Positions 36,876-45,458 of a stretch of 64,000 nt of DNA are shown in pieces. The stretch's first letter is position 1. Every line of letters begins with the position of its first letter. Made by a program: the position numbers and the translations under genes. Location: positions 787,497 through 851,496 of the forward strand of contig NZ_LMLB01000001.1 of the NCBI RefSeq assembly GCF_001421785.1, written 5' to 3'. The notes below the pieces were generated by a model. The model saw only the letters and a list, made by a program, of their open reading frames with translations, was not told the origin of the DNA and made no database searches. Source of the stretch: Sphingomonas sp. Leaf33. GTDB taxonomy: Bacteria > Pseudomonadota > Alphaproteobacteria > Sphingomonadales > Sphingomonadaceae.

Positions 36876-37838
36876 CTATCCGATTTCGTTGCTAATCAGG
36901 GTGTTGTTGTTGGTCATCGGCGCGGTGCCGGCAAACCAGGCCCCCAGGTCGGCGACCTCGGCCAGGCGTGCCCGCGCCAGTGTGCGGACGGTCCGGTCGG
37001 TGTTGCGGCAGCCCGCCTCGAGCACCTCCACGCGGTGGGCGGTGTCTCGGGCGGCGCTGGCGCGCGCGGCGATCGCTGCATAGCGCAGGCGCGTGCTGGG
37101 ATGGGTCGTCGCGATCCGGTCGAGCATCTCCAGCGAATCGGCATCGCCCAGCGCCGCGGCTGTCGCGAACAGGGGTTCGTGCGGTGACGGGTTGCCTATG
37201 CTCGCGACGGTGCCGTGCGCGGTGTCGAACATATACTGGTCGCAGAAGGCAGACGCGGGCGACGCCTCCATGATGTTGAGCGATACCGACAGCCGATCGG
37301 GTGGCAGCTGGCTGTGGACGTCGCGGTGCGCGCGGTAGAGCTGGACCTTGCCAAGCGACAGGCAACTGCGTTCCACGAACCGCAATCCCGCGTATTCGCC
37401 GGGGATGCCGGCGACCGCGTCGTAGGCGTAGTCGTAATAATCGCTCCAATAGCCCGGACCCGCATAGCCGACCGTCAGGAAGGATACGTTGTGGTCGTGC
37501 GGCACGTCGTAGAAGAACGTGCCCCGGCCGTTGGCGCGGACCAGGCTGTGGTCCGCCTCCGGCCAAATGTTGGCGCGGATCGTGAACGCGCGACCGGCGT
37601 GGAGCATCACAACCTGCGCACCATAGCCGTTGGTCGCCTGCCCGCTGCACCGCGTGGCCAGTTCGTCGGCGATGATCCGGGCCAGGAAGCCCCGGTCGTT
37701 CGCGAGGCGCTTCAGGTTCGTCCCGAAGGCGCAGAAAGCGTCTTCGTCGCGGGGATCGAACGGATTGGCCTCCAGCGCCTCGATTACGTCGCCGAGCGAC
37801 AGGGCCTGCGCGTCATTGGTATCGATCACGCGTGGCAT
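36876..37838 (-). CDS. H2: cupin-like protein with HDH motif, repeat C-terminus
   Basis: A 320-residue paralogue of H1. It shares VPHDHNVSFLTVGYAGPGYW (His-Asp-His near residue 115), LRFVERSCLSLGKVQLYRAH and RDVHSQLPPDRLSVSLNIM, i.e. the presumed metal-binding cupin-like core. The C-terminus (LEMLDRIATTHPSTRLRYAAIAARAS) is repeat-like. Conservation between the two copies is highest around the His residues, arguing for a catalytic or metal role. The ATG shares one base with the P2 stop (TGATG), so P2 and H2 are co-translated and may form a complex. No known family assigned. Confidence 0.7.
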   Translation of the reverse strand: MPRVIDTNDAQALSLGDVIEALEANPFDPRDEDAFCAFGTNLKRLANDRGFLARIIADELATRCSGQATNGYGAQVVMLHAGRAFTIRANIWPEADHSLVRANGRGTFFYDVPHDHNVSFLTVGYAGPGYWSDYYDYAYDAVAGIPGEYAGLRFVERSCLSLGKVQLYRAHRDVHSQLPPDRLSVSLNIMEASPASAFCDQYMFDTAHGTVASIGNPSPHEPLFATAAALGDADSLEMLDRIATTHPSTRLRYAAIAARASAARDTAHRVEVLEAGCRNTDRTVRTLARARLAEVADLGAWFAGTAPMTNNNTLISNEIG

Positions 37839-38794
37839 CAGGCGGCCTCTCGCTGGTGAAGAGCGCGCGCGGCGGCCGCGGCGATGTCGGGATGGGGATC
37901 GTCGGCGAGGCGGGCGAGACGCGGCCAGGCGCTGGCGGGATCGACTCGCATCAGTTCGCGGACGGTATGCCAACGCACCGCGAAGTCGGTGTCCACCAGC
38001 AGGCGATCGTAGAGCGGGAGGTCGACTGCGGGCGTTTCCAGCGCACCGAGCGTGGAAAGCATCAGTTGCACGCGCGACGCGGCGAGATCGGTCGAGCTTG
38101 CCGCCAGCGGGCGAAAGGTTGCGGCGTCGTATTCGACGCGGAACGGCGCCCGTCCGGTCAGGACCGTGCATTCCAGATAGACGATCGCGCTTCTGGCGTG
38201 GGCGAAGGTGAAGCTTTCGCAGGCACCATCCACCACGAACAGGTCGCCATCGGACAGGCTCTCGCTGATGCCCGGCCGGCAGCTCGGGTGGCTGGCCAGC
38301 CGGAAGTCCCGGCCCGCGGGCACCGCGACGAAGCGGTGCACGGTGGCGTCACCCGCCCGGATCATCCGGCGCAGCGCGAGGTCGCCCGAAAATGCGATCA
38401 CGCGACCGTTCGGGTCCTGGCGCTTCTTCGCCGCTAGGCTGTCGACCCGGATGGTGATCAGCGAGACCGACAGGTCGGGATGATCGAATAACCGGATGCC
38501 CTGGCCGATCGCCCCCGGGATCGAACGGAGGGGAGGCGTGAAGAACGGATCGACCGCCAGATGCGCGAGCATGTCGGCGACGTAGCGATGCGCCAGATCG
38601 ACATCGTCCAGCACGTCCATGGCGATGGCGACCACGCCGTCCCGGTCGCCGCCGGCCTGGTCGAGGCGGGCGACAAGCTGCGCGAACGCACCCTGATCGC
38701 GCCAGGCGACATGTGCGGCCACGCTGCGGTCGAGCGTCGTGCGCTGCGCCTCGCGATCGGCGAGCCACGCGGACAGGGGAGGGCTGGCAAGCAT
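37838..38794 (-). CDS. P2: cupin-like protein without metal motif, repeat C-terminus
   Basis: A 318-residue paralogue of P1; ATG 38794 follows AGGAGA by six bases. Shared blocks are the strand region RVIAFSGDLALRRMIRAGDATVH with FRLASHPSCRPGISESLSDGD (seen in part) and the C-terminal DFAVRWHTVRELMRVDPASAW, matching P1 around RWHxxREL. Like P1 it lacks the HDH motif of the H proteins. It follows peptide C by about 94 bases. The P-H order is the same in both copies, so the module was duplicated as a pair. Likely a binding or scaffold partner; unknown function. Confidence 0.7.
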   Translation of the reverse strand: MLASPPLSAWLADREAQRTTLDRSVAAHVAWRDQGAFAQLVARLDQAGGDRDGVVAIAMDVLDDVDLAHRYVADMLAHLAVDPFFTPPLRSIPGAIGQGIRLFDHPDLSVSLITIRVDSLAAKKRQDPNGRVIAFSGDLALRRMIRAGDATVHRFVAVPAGRDFRLASHPSCRPGISESLSDGDLFVVDGACESFTFAHARSAIVYLECTVLTGRAPFRVEYDAATFRPLAASSTDLAASRVQLMLSTLGALETPAVDLPLYDRLLVDTDFAVRWHTVRELMRVDPASAWPRLARLADDPHPDIAAAAARALHQREAA

Positions 38795-38862
38795 GACTTC
38801 TCCTGTCCCGGGCACCGCCTGGCGCCCGGGTTGGGGATCTCAACGGATTGGCGAATTGGTCC

Positions 38863-38877
38863 GCGGCGAGGCGCCGC
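38863..38877 (-). promoter_or_regulatory. stem-loop after peptide gene C
   Basis: A 6-bp stem GCGGCG with loop AGG lies 11 bases past the peptide C stop. Together with the hairpins after peptide B it means each peptide gene or pair is followed by a stem-loop. Confidence 0.35.
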
Positions 38878-38888
38878 CGGGCCGGCGA

Positions 38889-39047
38889 TCAGAACGTGGG
38901 CGGGGGATCGCGCGGGTCGGTGTTGCCGCTGCCGACCAGAATGCCGACGAAGACGGCAAGGCACGGCGGCCCACCGATTTCGTCGCCGGCGGCGTGGCCG
39001 TAGAAGGCGATGGTGGTATCCAGGTCGGAAAGCTCCATTTTGGTCAT
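38889..39047 (-). CDS. peptide C: 52-residue precursor candidate
   Basis: ATG at 39047 with GGGGCC-type purine-rich upstream (AAAGGGG). The product starts MTKMELSDLDTTIAFYGHAA, sharing only MTK and the LxxLD-like start with A and B, then has GGPPCLAVFVGILVGSGN and a proline-rich end. It carries one cysteine and a short hydrophobic stretch, and is placed directly before P2 in the same orientation. Genes this short are easily missed, and the call rests on its position, ribosome binding site and similarity of start and design to A and B. The evidence is weaker than for A and B. Confidence 0.5.
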   Translation of the reverse strand: MTKMELSDLDTTIAFYGHAAGDEIGGPPCLAVFVGILVGSGNTDPRDPPPTF

Positions 39048-39261
39048 CTCAGGCCCCTTTCGCCCTGAAGATGTCGCATCCGACCTGCTCGACCTGTGAT
39101 GGCCAAGTTCTCTCGGCTTCCGGCACGGGTGTCTCCCGCGCCGGAATGAATGCGACGATCCATGAGCGTATTGCGATGGCATCGGCGCCATCGTTGACCA
39201 TAGTCGCCCAGCGACGGGAAATCTGTCGCGGCCTCGGAACTTTTTTTGAAAAGAGTGAAAG
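39048..39261. other. 214-base gap, probable promoter region of the peptide operon
   Basis: This gap between the membrane protein gene and peptide C is the likely start of the peptide operon. An untracked 50-codon frame exists on the minus strand (39049-39201), but its codons are unlike those of the neighbours. I do not find a clear sigma-70 or ECF promoter consensus. Confidence 0.4.
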
Positions 39262-39879
39262 TCAGGGCGCGCTGGGCTGGTCGCGGCGATATTCGGCGCG
39301 GTATTCCTCGGCCAGATCTGCAAGATAGACGATCGCGCGCCGATCGCGCAGCCACGCCGTCGCCAGCCGGATCAGGACGCAGGTCAGCAGGGCAAGTGCC
39401 AGCCATTTGACCGCGGGCGAAGACCACCACTGGCCGTCCGATGGCCGCACGCCACCGACACGGCCCAGACGCGCCATGACGAAGCCCAGTGCGAAGAGCG
39501 GAACGATCAAGCCGATCGCCAGGCTGTTGCGGATCAGGCGCGCGCGGACACGACCGCGTTCGCGGTCGAGCAGCGTCACGCGTTCTGGATCGCCGGTGCC
39601 CAGTTCCTCGCCGCGCAGGCGATAGCGCTTGCGTTGCGACCACCACAGCAGCGCAACCATGGCCGCGGCCATCATCGCTGCGTGCCATGTCCGCTCGCCG
39701 AAGATCCATGTCGCGAGATAGAGGGACAGCGCCAGCAGGACGATGCTCTCCAGCGCGTTCCATGCCCGGGTCTTCCATACCGCCCGCCGCCACAGCCGCT
39801 GGCTCGCCACCACCTCGGCTTCCGATGGCTGATCGGAATTCCAGGCCGCGCGCAGGATGTCGAAGTCGTCGGCCATCAT
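39262..39879 (-). CDS. membrane protein paired with sigma factor (possible anti-sigma)
   Basis: A 205-residue protein with a 40-residue cytoplasmic N-terminus (DILRAAWNSDQPSEAEVVAS), two helices (about 43-60, 66-79), a charged loop (GEELGTGDPERVTLLDRERG), and two more helices (116-135, 158-175). The start ATG overlaps the sigma gene stop by four bases, the classic ECF sigma/anti-sigma arrangement. It lacks a recognisable zinc anti-sigma motif (HxxxCxxC), so anti-sigma function is only inferred from gene order. It might sense envelope signals and regulate the peptide cluster next door. Confidence 0.7.
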   Translation of the reverse strand: MMADDFDILRAAWNSDQPSEAEVVASQRLWRRAVWKTRAWNALESIVLLALSLYLATWIFGERTWHAAMMAAAMVALLWWSQRKRYRLRGEELGTGDPERVTLLDRERGRVRARLIRNSLAIGLIVPLFALGFVMARLGRVGGVRPSDGQWWSSPAVKWLALALLTCVLIRLATAWLRDRRAIVYLADLAEEYRAEYRRDQPSAP

Positions 39880-40433
39880 CCGTCCCTTAACGCATCGGTA
39901 AGGTAGGCACGAGCCCTGGTACAGCGCAAGGTCGCGGCGTTGACGGATATCCCCAGGATTGAAGCGATCTCGGAGTAGGAAAAGCCCTCGAGCACCAGCA
40001 GGGCGGTTTCGCGCTGCGCAAGCGGCAGGCCGGCGAGCAGGCGGGCAAGCTTGCGCTGGAGATCGTTCTGGATCGCCTGTTCTTCCTGGACGGGCCCGAT
40101 CCGGGCCATCTGGTCGTCGAGCGGTGCAGAGCGGCCGCGACGGGCGTGCTGGCGAACATGGGAAACCGCGCGCTTCTGGGCGATCTGCGCGACGAATGTC
40201 TTGAGCGAGGAATCGCCGCGAAACAGCGGCAGCGCCCGCCAGATGGCTAGCAGGATATCCTGCTTCAGATCCTCGCGGTCCTGCTCGTTGGCCTCGAAGG
40301 AGCGGGCGATGCGAGAAATAAGGCCGGCATGGTCGCGGATCAGGCCATCGAAATCGACGGGCGGCGCCTGTGTCGCGGTCACGTCGCGTGTCCGGGCCGA
40401 TCGGTATCCTGGCACGCCTTCATGGTTTCGCAC
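39876..40433 (-). CDS. ECF-type RNA polymerase sigma factor
   Basis: A 185-residue sigma-70 family protein. Region 2 is DGLIRDHAGLISRIARSFEA and EDLKQDILLAIWRALPLFRGDSSLKTFV; region 4 is LPLAQRETALLVLEGFSYSEIASILGIS with the helix-turn-helix SYSEIASILGISVNAATLRC (about residues 153-172). The first codon at 40433 is GTG; a GTG at 40382 is another option, and neither has a clear Shine-Dalgarno sequence. It is followed by the membrane protein and probably activates its own operon and perhaps the peptide cluster or the divergent TonB receptor. Confidence 0.87.
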   Translation of the reverse strand: MRNHEGVPGYRSARTRDVTATQAPPVDFDGLIRDHAGLISRIARSFEANEQDREDLKQDILLAIWRALPLFRGDSSLKTFVAQIAQKRAVSHVRQHARRGRSAPLDDQMARIGPVQEEQAIQNDLQRKLARLLAGLPLAQRETALLVLEGFSYSEIASILGISVNAATLRCTRARAYLTDALRDG

Positions 40434-40880
40434 TCATCCAGGGAATGACCGTCGGCCGGCGCGGATCGGAAGCCCGCCCGCAGTGGAGAGTGGATCGGTG
40501 CGAGACGCGAAGTCAAGGCGACCTTGGGTCAAAGAGGACGCGATCGATGGCGAAGGCGGGGCGTCGTTGTCCCAGCGCCGCCAGTGTAGCCCCGGGGTTC
40601 GTTGGGCCTACCGCCCCACGAACACACCGGTGCTGCAGCTGCCAACATAGCCCTCTTTGCGATGGGCGGATAATCGAGACGAAAGGCGCCACGCTCCGAC
40701 ACCACTTCGTGCCATGGAAACTGCTTCAAAGTGATGCCTTTTTGCAACGCAGCATCGATGAATCAGAGACCGACTCGACGACTCAGGGGTTCGTCATTTA
40801 TTAGTCACAAATCGAGAGCAGGGGCGCACCGTGAACGGCACGGGTGCCGTGTTCGAGCGATGACGCTCAAAGGGGAATTT
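40434..40880. other. 447-base divergent region upstream of the TonB receptor
   Basis: It contains a 10-bp stem GTTCGTTGGG/CCCCACGAAC (40597-40623, one G-T pair) and A/T-richer sequence around 40735-40810, suggesting a long structured leader and the receptor promoter on the right, and the sigma promoter on the left. There is no credible ORF; short frames here lack coding bias. Confidence 0.45.
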
Positions 40881-43800
40881 ATGCGCAACATGTTGATCTG
40901 TGGCGTGGCTGCGGCCGCGCTGGTGGCACCGCTGGCGGCTGCGGCTCAGGAGACGACGTCGTCGATCCGCGGCACGGTCACGGCCGGCGGCGCGCCGGTT
41001 GCCGGTGCCGAAGTGACGGTTACCAACGTGCCCTCGGGCACGACGTCGACCACCACTACCGGCAACGACGGCGGCTTCAACGCAACTGGCCTGCGTGTCG
41101 GCGGCCCGTTCACCGTCGCGGTGTCGAGCCCGCAGGGCACCACCCAGGTCACCGAGATCTATACCGTCGTTGGCCAGCCGTACGAGCTGCCGATCGAACT
41201 GGCCGCGACCGATAGCGGCACGGACATCGTCGTGACCGCCTCGTCGATCGCCGGTGCCGGGACGGTCGCGGCGGGTCCGCGCACGGTGCTGACGCAGGAC
41301 GACATCAGCAAGGTGGCGTCGGTCAACCGCGACATCCGCGACCTTGCGCGTCGCGATCCGCTCGCGCAACTCGACCTGTCGAACAGCCGCGCCGTCAGCT
41401 TCGCCGGCGTAAACCCGCGCTTCAACCGATTCACTGTCAACGGTGTCCAGATCGGCGACAATTTCGGTCTGAACGCGGACGCCAACCCGACCGGTCGCGG
41501 CCCGATCCCGTTTGACGCGATCAGCCAGTTCTCCGTCTCGATCGCGCCTTCCGACATCCGTCAGGGCAACTTCCAGGGCGGCGCGATCGATACCGTGGTC
41601 CTGTCGGGCACAAACGAGTTCCACGGCACGGGCTTCTATTCGCAGTCGACGAACAAGCTGCAGGGCGACCGCATCGGTTCGAACACTCAGGTCGTGCCGC
41701 CGTATAAGTCCGAGACCTACGGCGCCACGCTGCGCGGGCCGATCATCAAGGACAAGCTGTTCTTCATGGTGTCGGGTGAGCGCAACACCGATCCGCGTCC
41801 GCTGTCGGTGTCGCAGATTTCCCAGATTCCGAACCTGACACAGGCGCAGATCGATCAGGTCGGTTCGATCGCGCAGAGCGTGTACAGCTATAATCCCGGC
41901 GGCTTCCTGACGATTAACAATCAGAAGGATGAAAAGATCGTCGGCCGGATCGACTGGAATATCACCGACGGTCAACGCCTGTCGATCACGTACCTGAACG
42001 CCTATGAATCCAGCACGGTCGGCAACAACACCTCGACCAGCAACACGGCCCCTGCCCTGGGTCTGTCGTCGAACGGCTATCAGCGTAGCGTTCTCGTGCG
42101 TTCGGGCATTGCTCAGCTGAATTCCGACTGGACCGACCGCCTGTCGACGGAAGCACGCTTCCTGTACAAGGCCAACGAAGTGACGCAGCTGCCGCTGAAC
42201 GGCCTCGGCTTTGCACAGTTCCGGGTCTGCACGGATGCGACCTCGGTCAACTCCGGTACCAACACGATCACCAGCTGTGGCACCGCGCCGATCATCTCGT
42301 TTGGTCCCGACAATAGCCGTCAGGCCAACGAGCTGTATTTTGATACCTGGGGCGGCTCGTTCCTGACGCGCTATAATGCGGGCAATCATGAAGTCCGCTT
42401 GCTGGCCGAATATAATCGCAATCGCTCGACCAACCTGTTCCTGCAGAATGCGGCGGGCAATTATTACTTCGACTCGATCGCCGACTTCCAGAACCGTGCC
42501 GCGTCGCAGTTCAACTACGCCAACGCCCTGTCGCTGAACATCGACGATGCTGCTTCGGACTTCGTTTATGACCAGTGGACTTTCGGTCTCCAGGACACCG
42601 TCCAGGTCGGCAGCCGGTTCGACTTCACGATCGGCGCGCGCTACGACCTCTACGGCATGCGTTCGGAAGTGCCGCTGAACACGGCGTATCTCGCGCGATA
42701 CGGCTTCACCAACACCCAGACCTACAAGGGCCTGGACAATTTCCAGCCGCGCTTCAGCTTCAACTGGCGTCCGGTCAGCGGCCTTCGGATCCGCGGTGGT
42801 GCATCGGTGTTCGGCGGCGGTTCGCCCGACATCTATCTGTCGAACAGCTTCTCGAACACGGGTGTCGTGACCAGCGCGATCACCAACCTGACCCGTGCGA
42901 CGACGGCAGCGAACGGTAACACGGCGACCTGCGCGTCGAACGTGGCGAGCTCGGTGTGTGGGGTCGCGTTGAACGGTGTAACCGGCAGCTCCATTCCAGC
43001 CGCGGTCAACTCTTTCGTTTCGACCAACACGTCGGGCCAGGCGCTGGCAACCACGTCGTCGCTGGCGCAGGACTTCAGCCCGCCGTCGGTCTTCAAGGCG
43101 AACCTGTCGGCCGATTACAAGCTGTTCGGCTTCAACTTCGGTGTGGACTATCTGTTCTCGCGCACGCGTAACGGGGTGAGCTTCACGGATCTGCGCTCGC
43201 GCGTTGCGGGGACGCTTCCGGATGGCCGTCCGCGCTATACGTTCGTCCCGACGCCGGGTGTTACCGCGACCGCCGACAGTGCGAGCGACTATCTGCTGTA
43301 CAACGACGGACGTGGCCGCAGCCATGTCGCGGTCGTGCGCTTCGACAAGTCGTTCGACTTCGGCCTCTCGTTCGGCGGCAGCTATGCCTGGCAGGACGTG
43401 AAGGACGTCAGCCCTGCCACGTCGTCAACCCCGGGCTCGCTCTACGCCAACGCGGCGAAGGCGGATCCGAACTTCCCGACCTATGGCAAGGCCAACGACG
43501 AGACGACGTGGCGCTACACCTACAACGTCGGCTTCGACCACGCCTTCTTCGGTGATTACCGCACGGTCTTCCAGCTGTTCGGTGAAACCCGCGCCGGGCG
43601 TCGCTACAGCTTCACGATGCAGGACAACGTGTCGGGTCGGTCGAGCGTGTTCGGCACGGTGGGCAACAACAACGCCTACCTGCTGTATGTCCCGACCGGC
43701 GCGAACGATGCGAAGGTCAGCTACGACAGCCCCGCTACGCAGCAGTCGCTGGAAACGCTGATCGGTAACACCAACCTGAAGAACTATCGTGGTCAGATCG

Positions 43801-44174
43801 CGGCCAAGAACATCGCCCGCAATCGCGCCTTCACGCGGATCGACCTGCACGTGGAGCAGCAGATCCCGACTTTCATCGGTGATTCGCGGATAACGCTGTT
43901 CGGCGACATCGAGAACCTGCCGAACCTGCTGAACAAGAACTGGGGCGGTCTGCGCCAGTTCGGCTTCCCTTACACGGGCGATGTCGTTCGCGTGCAGTGC
44001 CTGCAGGCGCCGGTCGCGACGGGCACGACCCCGGCGACGGCCCAGACGTCGAGCAGCGCGGCGACGCCGTGTGCGCAGTATCGCTACTCGACCTTCCGGG
44101 ACGTGAACACGCAGGCTGTGAACTTCAACAGCTCGCTCTACCTGATCCGCGTCGGCGCACGCTTCACCTTCTAA
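40881..44174 (+). CDS. Oar-like TonB-dependent receptor
   Basis: A 1097-residue outer-membrane receptor. A signal peptide (LICGVAAAALVAPLAAAAQ) precedes a carboxypeptidase regulatory-like domain (SIRGTVTAGGAPVAGAEVTV, about 20-105), and a TonB-box-like DIVVTAS follows before the plug (DIRDLARRDPLAQLDLSN ... FNRFTVNGVQIGDNFG). The 22-strand barrel ends in RVGARFTF with terminal Phe. ATG 40881 is preceded by AAAGGGG. Oar-type receptors import or export peptides and other large substrates. The gene is divergent from the ECF sigma factor beside the peptide cluster, so it could take up a cluster peptide; this is inference. It is followed by a strong terminator. Confidence 0.9.
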   Translation: MRNMLICGVAAAALVAPLAAAAQETTSSIRGTVTAGGAPVAGAEVTVTNVPSGTTSTTTTGNDGGFNATGLRVGGPFTVAVSSPQGTTQVTEIYTVVGQPYELPIELAATDSGTDIVVTASSIAGAGTVAAGPRTVLTQDDISKVASVNRDIRDLARRDPLAQLDLSNSRAVSFAGVNPRFNRFTVNGVQIGDNFGLNADANPTGRGPIPFDAISQFSVSIAPSDIRQGNFQGGAIDTVVLSGTNEFHGTGFYSQSTNKLQGDRIGSNTQVVPPYKSETYGATLRGPIIKDKLFFMVSGERNTDPRPLSVSQISQIPNLTQAQIDQVGSIAQSVYSYNPGGFLTINNQKDEKIVGRIDWNITDGQRLSITYLNAYESSTVGNNTSTSNTAPALGLSSNGYQRSVLVRSGIAQLNSDWTDRLSTEARFLYKANEVTQLPLNGLGFAQFRVCTDATSVNSGTNTITSCGTAPIISFGPDNSRQANELYFDTWGGSFLTRYNAGNHEVRLLAEYNRNRSTNLFLQNAAGNYYFDSIADFQNRAASQFNYANALSLNIDDAASDFVYDQWTFGLQDTVQVGSRFDFTIGARYDLYGMRSEVPLNTAYLARYGFTNTQTYKGLDNFQPRFSFNWRPVSGLRIRGGASVFGGGSPDIYLSNSFSNTGVVTSAITNLTRATTAANGNTATCASNVASSVCGVALNGVTGSSIPAAVNSFVSTNTSGQALATTSSLAQDFSPPSVFKANLSADYKLFGFNFGVDYLFSRTRNGVSFTDLRSRVAGTLPDGRPRYTFVPTPGVTATADSASDYLLYNDGRGRSHVAVVRFDKSFDFGLSFGGSYAWQDVKDVSPATSSTPGSLYANAAKADPNFPTYGKANDETTWRYTYNVGFDHAFFGDYRTVFQLFGETRAGRRYSFTMQDNVSGRSSVFGTVGNNNAYLLYVPTGANDAKVSYDSPATQQSLETLIGNTNLKNYRGQIAAKNIARNRAFTRIDLHVEQQIPTFIGDSRITLFGDIENLPNLLNKNWGGLRQFGFPYTGDVVRVQCLQAPVATGTTPATAQTSSSAATPCAQYRYSTFRDVNTQAVNFNSSLYLIRVGARFTF

Positions 44175-44198
44175 GCGTTCGCCACGCATCGCGCCTTC

Positions 44199-44248
44199 AG
44201 GGCCGCCGCCTGACCCCATCCGGGGCCCAGGCGGCGGCCCTTTTCTTT
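44199..44248 (+). terminator. intrinsic terminator of the TonB receptor gene
   Basis: AGGGCCGCCGCCTG pairs with its complement (44228-44241) across a 15-base loop and is followed by TTTTCTTT. A convincing rho-independent terminator 25 bases after the stop. Confidence 0.85.
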
Positions 44249-44282
44249 GCACGCCCTGCGACGAACCGTTAGAGGCGTGCGC

Positions 44283-45392
44283 GTGCACCAGCCGACGATC
44301 CTGTCCCGCCCCTTCTTCGAACAGAAGAGCCGCGCCTTCTGGATGCTCCAGGCCGCCGGCTGGTCGGGCTATTTGCTGCTGCGCACCGTCGTGGCGGTGT
44401 CGAACAACGTGTCGGTGGAGGGCTATCCGCCGATCTTCATCGAAGCGATCGTCGGCTATTGCCTGACGCTGCTGCTCTCGACGCTCTACGGCTATTACCG
44501 CCGCCAGCCGCGCTGGCGGGCGATTGTGCTGACGGTGGCGACGCTGCTCGTTGCGACGCTGGTCTACTCTGTCATCCAGGCCTTCAACATCAGCTTCCTG
44601 CGGCCCGGCGCGCGCGGCGGCGATGGCGGCATCAGCTGGGCGCTGGTCATCGGGTCGAGCTTCATCCCGTTCACCGTGCTGACGGGCTGGACCTCGCTGT
44701 ATTTCGGCATCAACTGGTATCTGATCGTCGAGGAACAGGTCGATCGGATGCGCCTGCTGGAGACAGAGGCGTCGTCGGCGCAGCTCGCGATGCTGCGCTA
44801 TCAGCTCAACCCGCATTTCCTGTTCAACACGCTCAATTCCATCTCGACGCTGGTGCTGCTGAAGGAGACGCAGCGCGCGAACGCCATGCTCAGCCGGCTG
44901 GCGGCGTTCCTGCGCTACACGCTGGCCAACGAACCGACCGCGCACGTGACCGTGGTGCAGGAGGTCGAGACGCTGAAGCTGTATCTTGAGATCGAGAAGA
45001 TGCGGTTCGAGAAGCGCCTGCGGACCAATTTCGAGATCGACCCGGCGGTCGAGCGCGCCCGCCTGCCCTCGCTGCTGCTCCAGCCGCTGGTGGAGAATGC
45101 GATCAAATATGCCGTGACGCCGCAGGAGGAGGGGGCGGACATCTCGGTCACCGCTCAACTCGCCGCCGAACGCGTTCGCATCACCGTGTCGGACACCGGC
45201 CCCGGCTTGAACGGCGGGACCAAGCGGCCAAGCCTGTCGACAGGCGTCGGCCTGACCAACATCCGCGAGCGATTGGCGCAAGCGTATGGTCCGGACCACC
45301 GTTTCGAAATCCGTGCTCTTCCCGAGGGCGGGTTTTCTGTCGTGATCGAGATACCATATCAGCTGGAGGAACCGGCACGCGAGGCAGGCTGA
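44283..45392 (+). CDS. LytS-type sensor histidine kinase
   Basis: A 369-residue membrane kinase. Four helices (about 28-48, 55-72, 82-105, 120-145) form the sensor, followed by the His_kinase domain with LRYQLNPHFLFNTLNSISTL, where His in NPHFLFN is the phosphorylation site, and an ATPase domain with PLVENAIKYA and SDTGPGLNGG. It autophosphorylates and donates phosphate to the response regulator encoded 66 bases downstream. GTG 44283 has AGAGG seven bases upstream. The stimulus is unknown; the family often controls envelope processes. Confidence 0.9.
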   Translation: MHQPTILSRPFFEQKSRAFWMLQAAGWSGYLLLRTVVAVSNNVSVEGYPPIFIEAIVGYCLTLLLSTLYGYYRRQPRWRAIVLTVATLLVATLVYSVIQAFNISFLRPGARGGDGGISWALVIGSSFIPFTVLTGWTSLYFGINWYLIVEEQVDRMRLLETEASSAQLAMLRYQLNPHFLFNTLNSISTLVLLKETQRANAMLSRLAAFLRYTLANEPTAHVTVVQEVETLKLYLEIEKMRFEKRLRTNFEIDPAVERARLPSLLLQPLVENAIKYAVTPQEEGADISVTAQLAAERVRITVSDTGPGLNGGTKRPSLSTGVGLTNIRERLAQAYGPDHRFEIRALPEGGFSVVIEIPYQLEEPAREAG

Positions 45393-45458
45393 CGAGACTA
45401 ACGGGGAACCGATCAGGGGGCACTGACGATTTTTCCGCATGACGAAAGATTACGACGC

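Noticed and set aside
39049..39201. 50-codon frame upstream of peptide C
   Set aside because: Codon use (AGA, ATA, TCA, AGG) differs from neighbours and the ribosome binding site is weak; kept only as a possibility.
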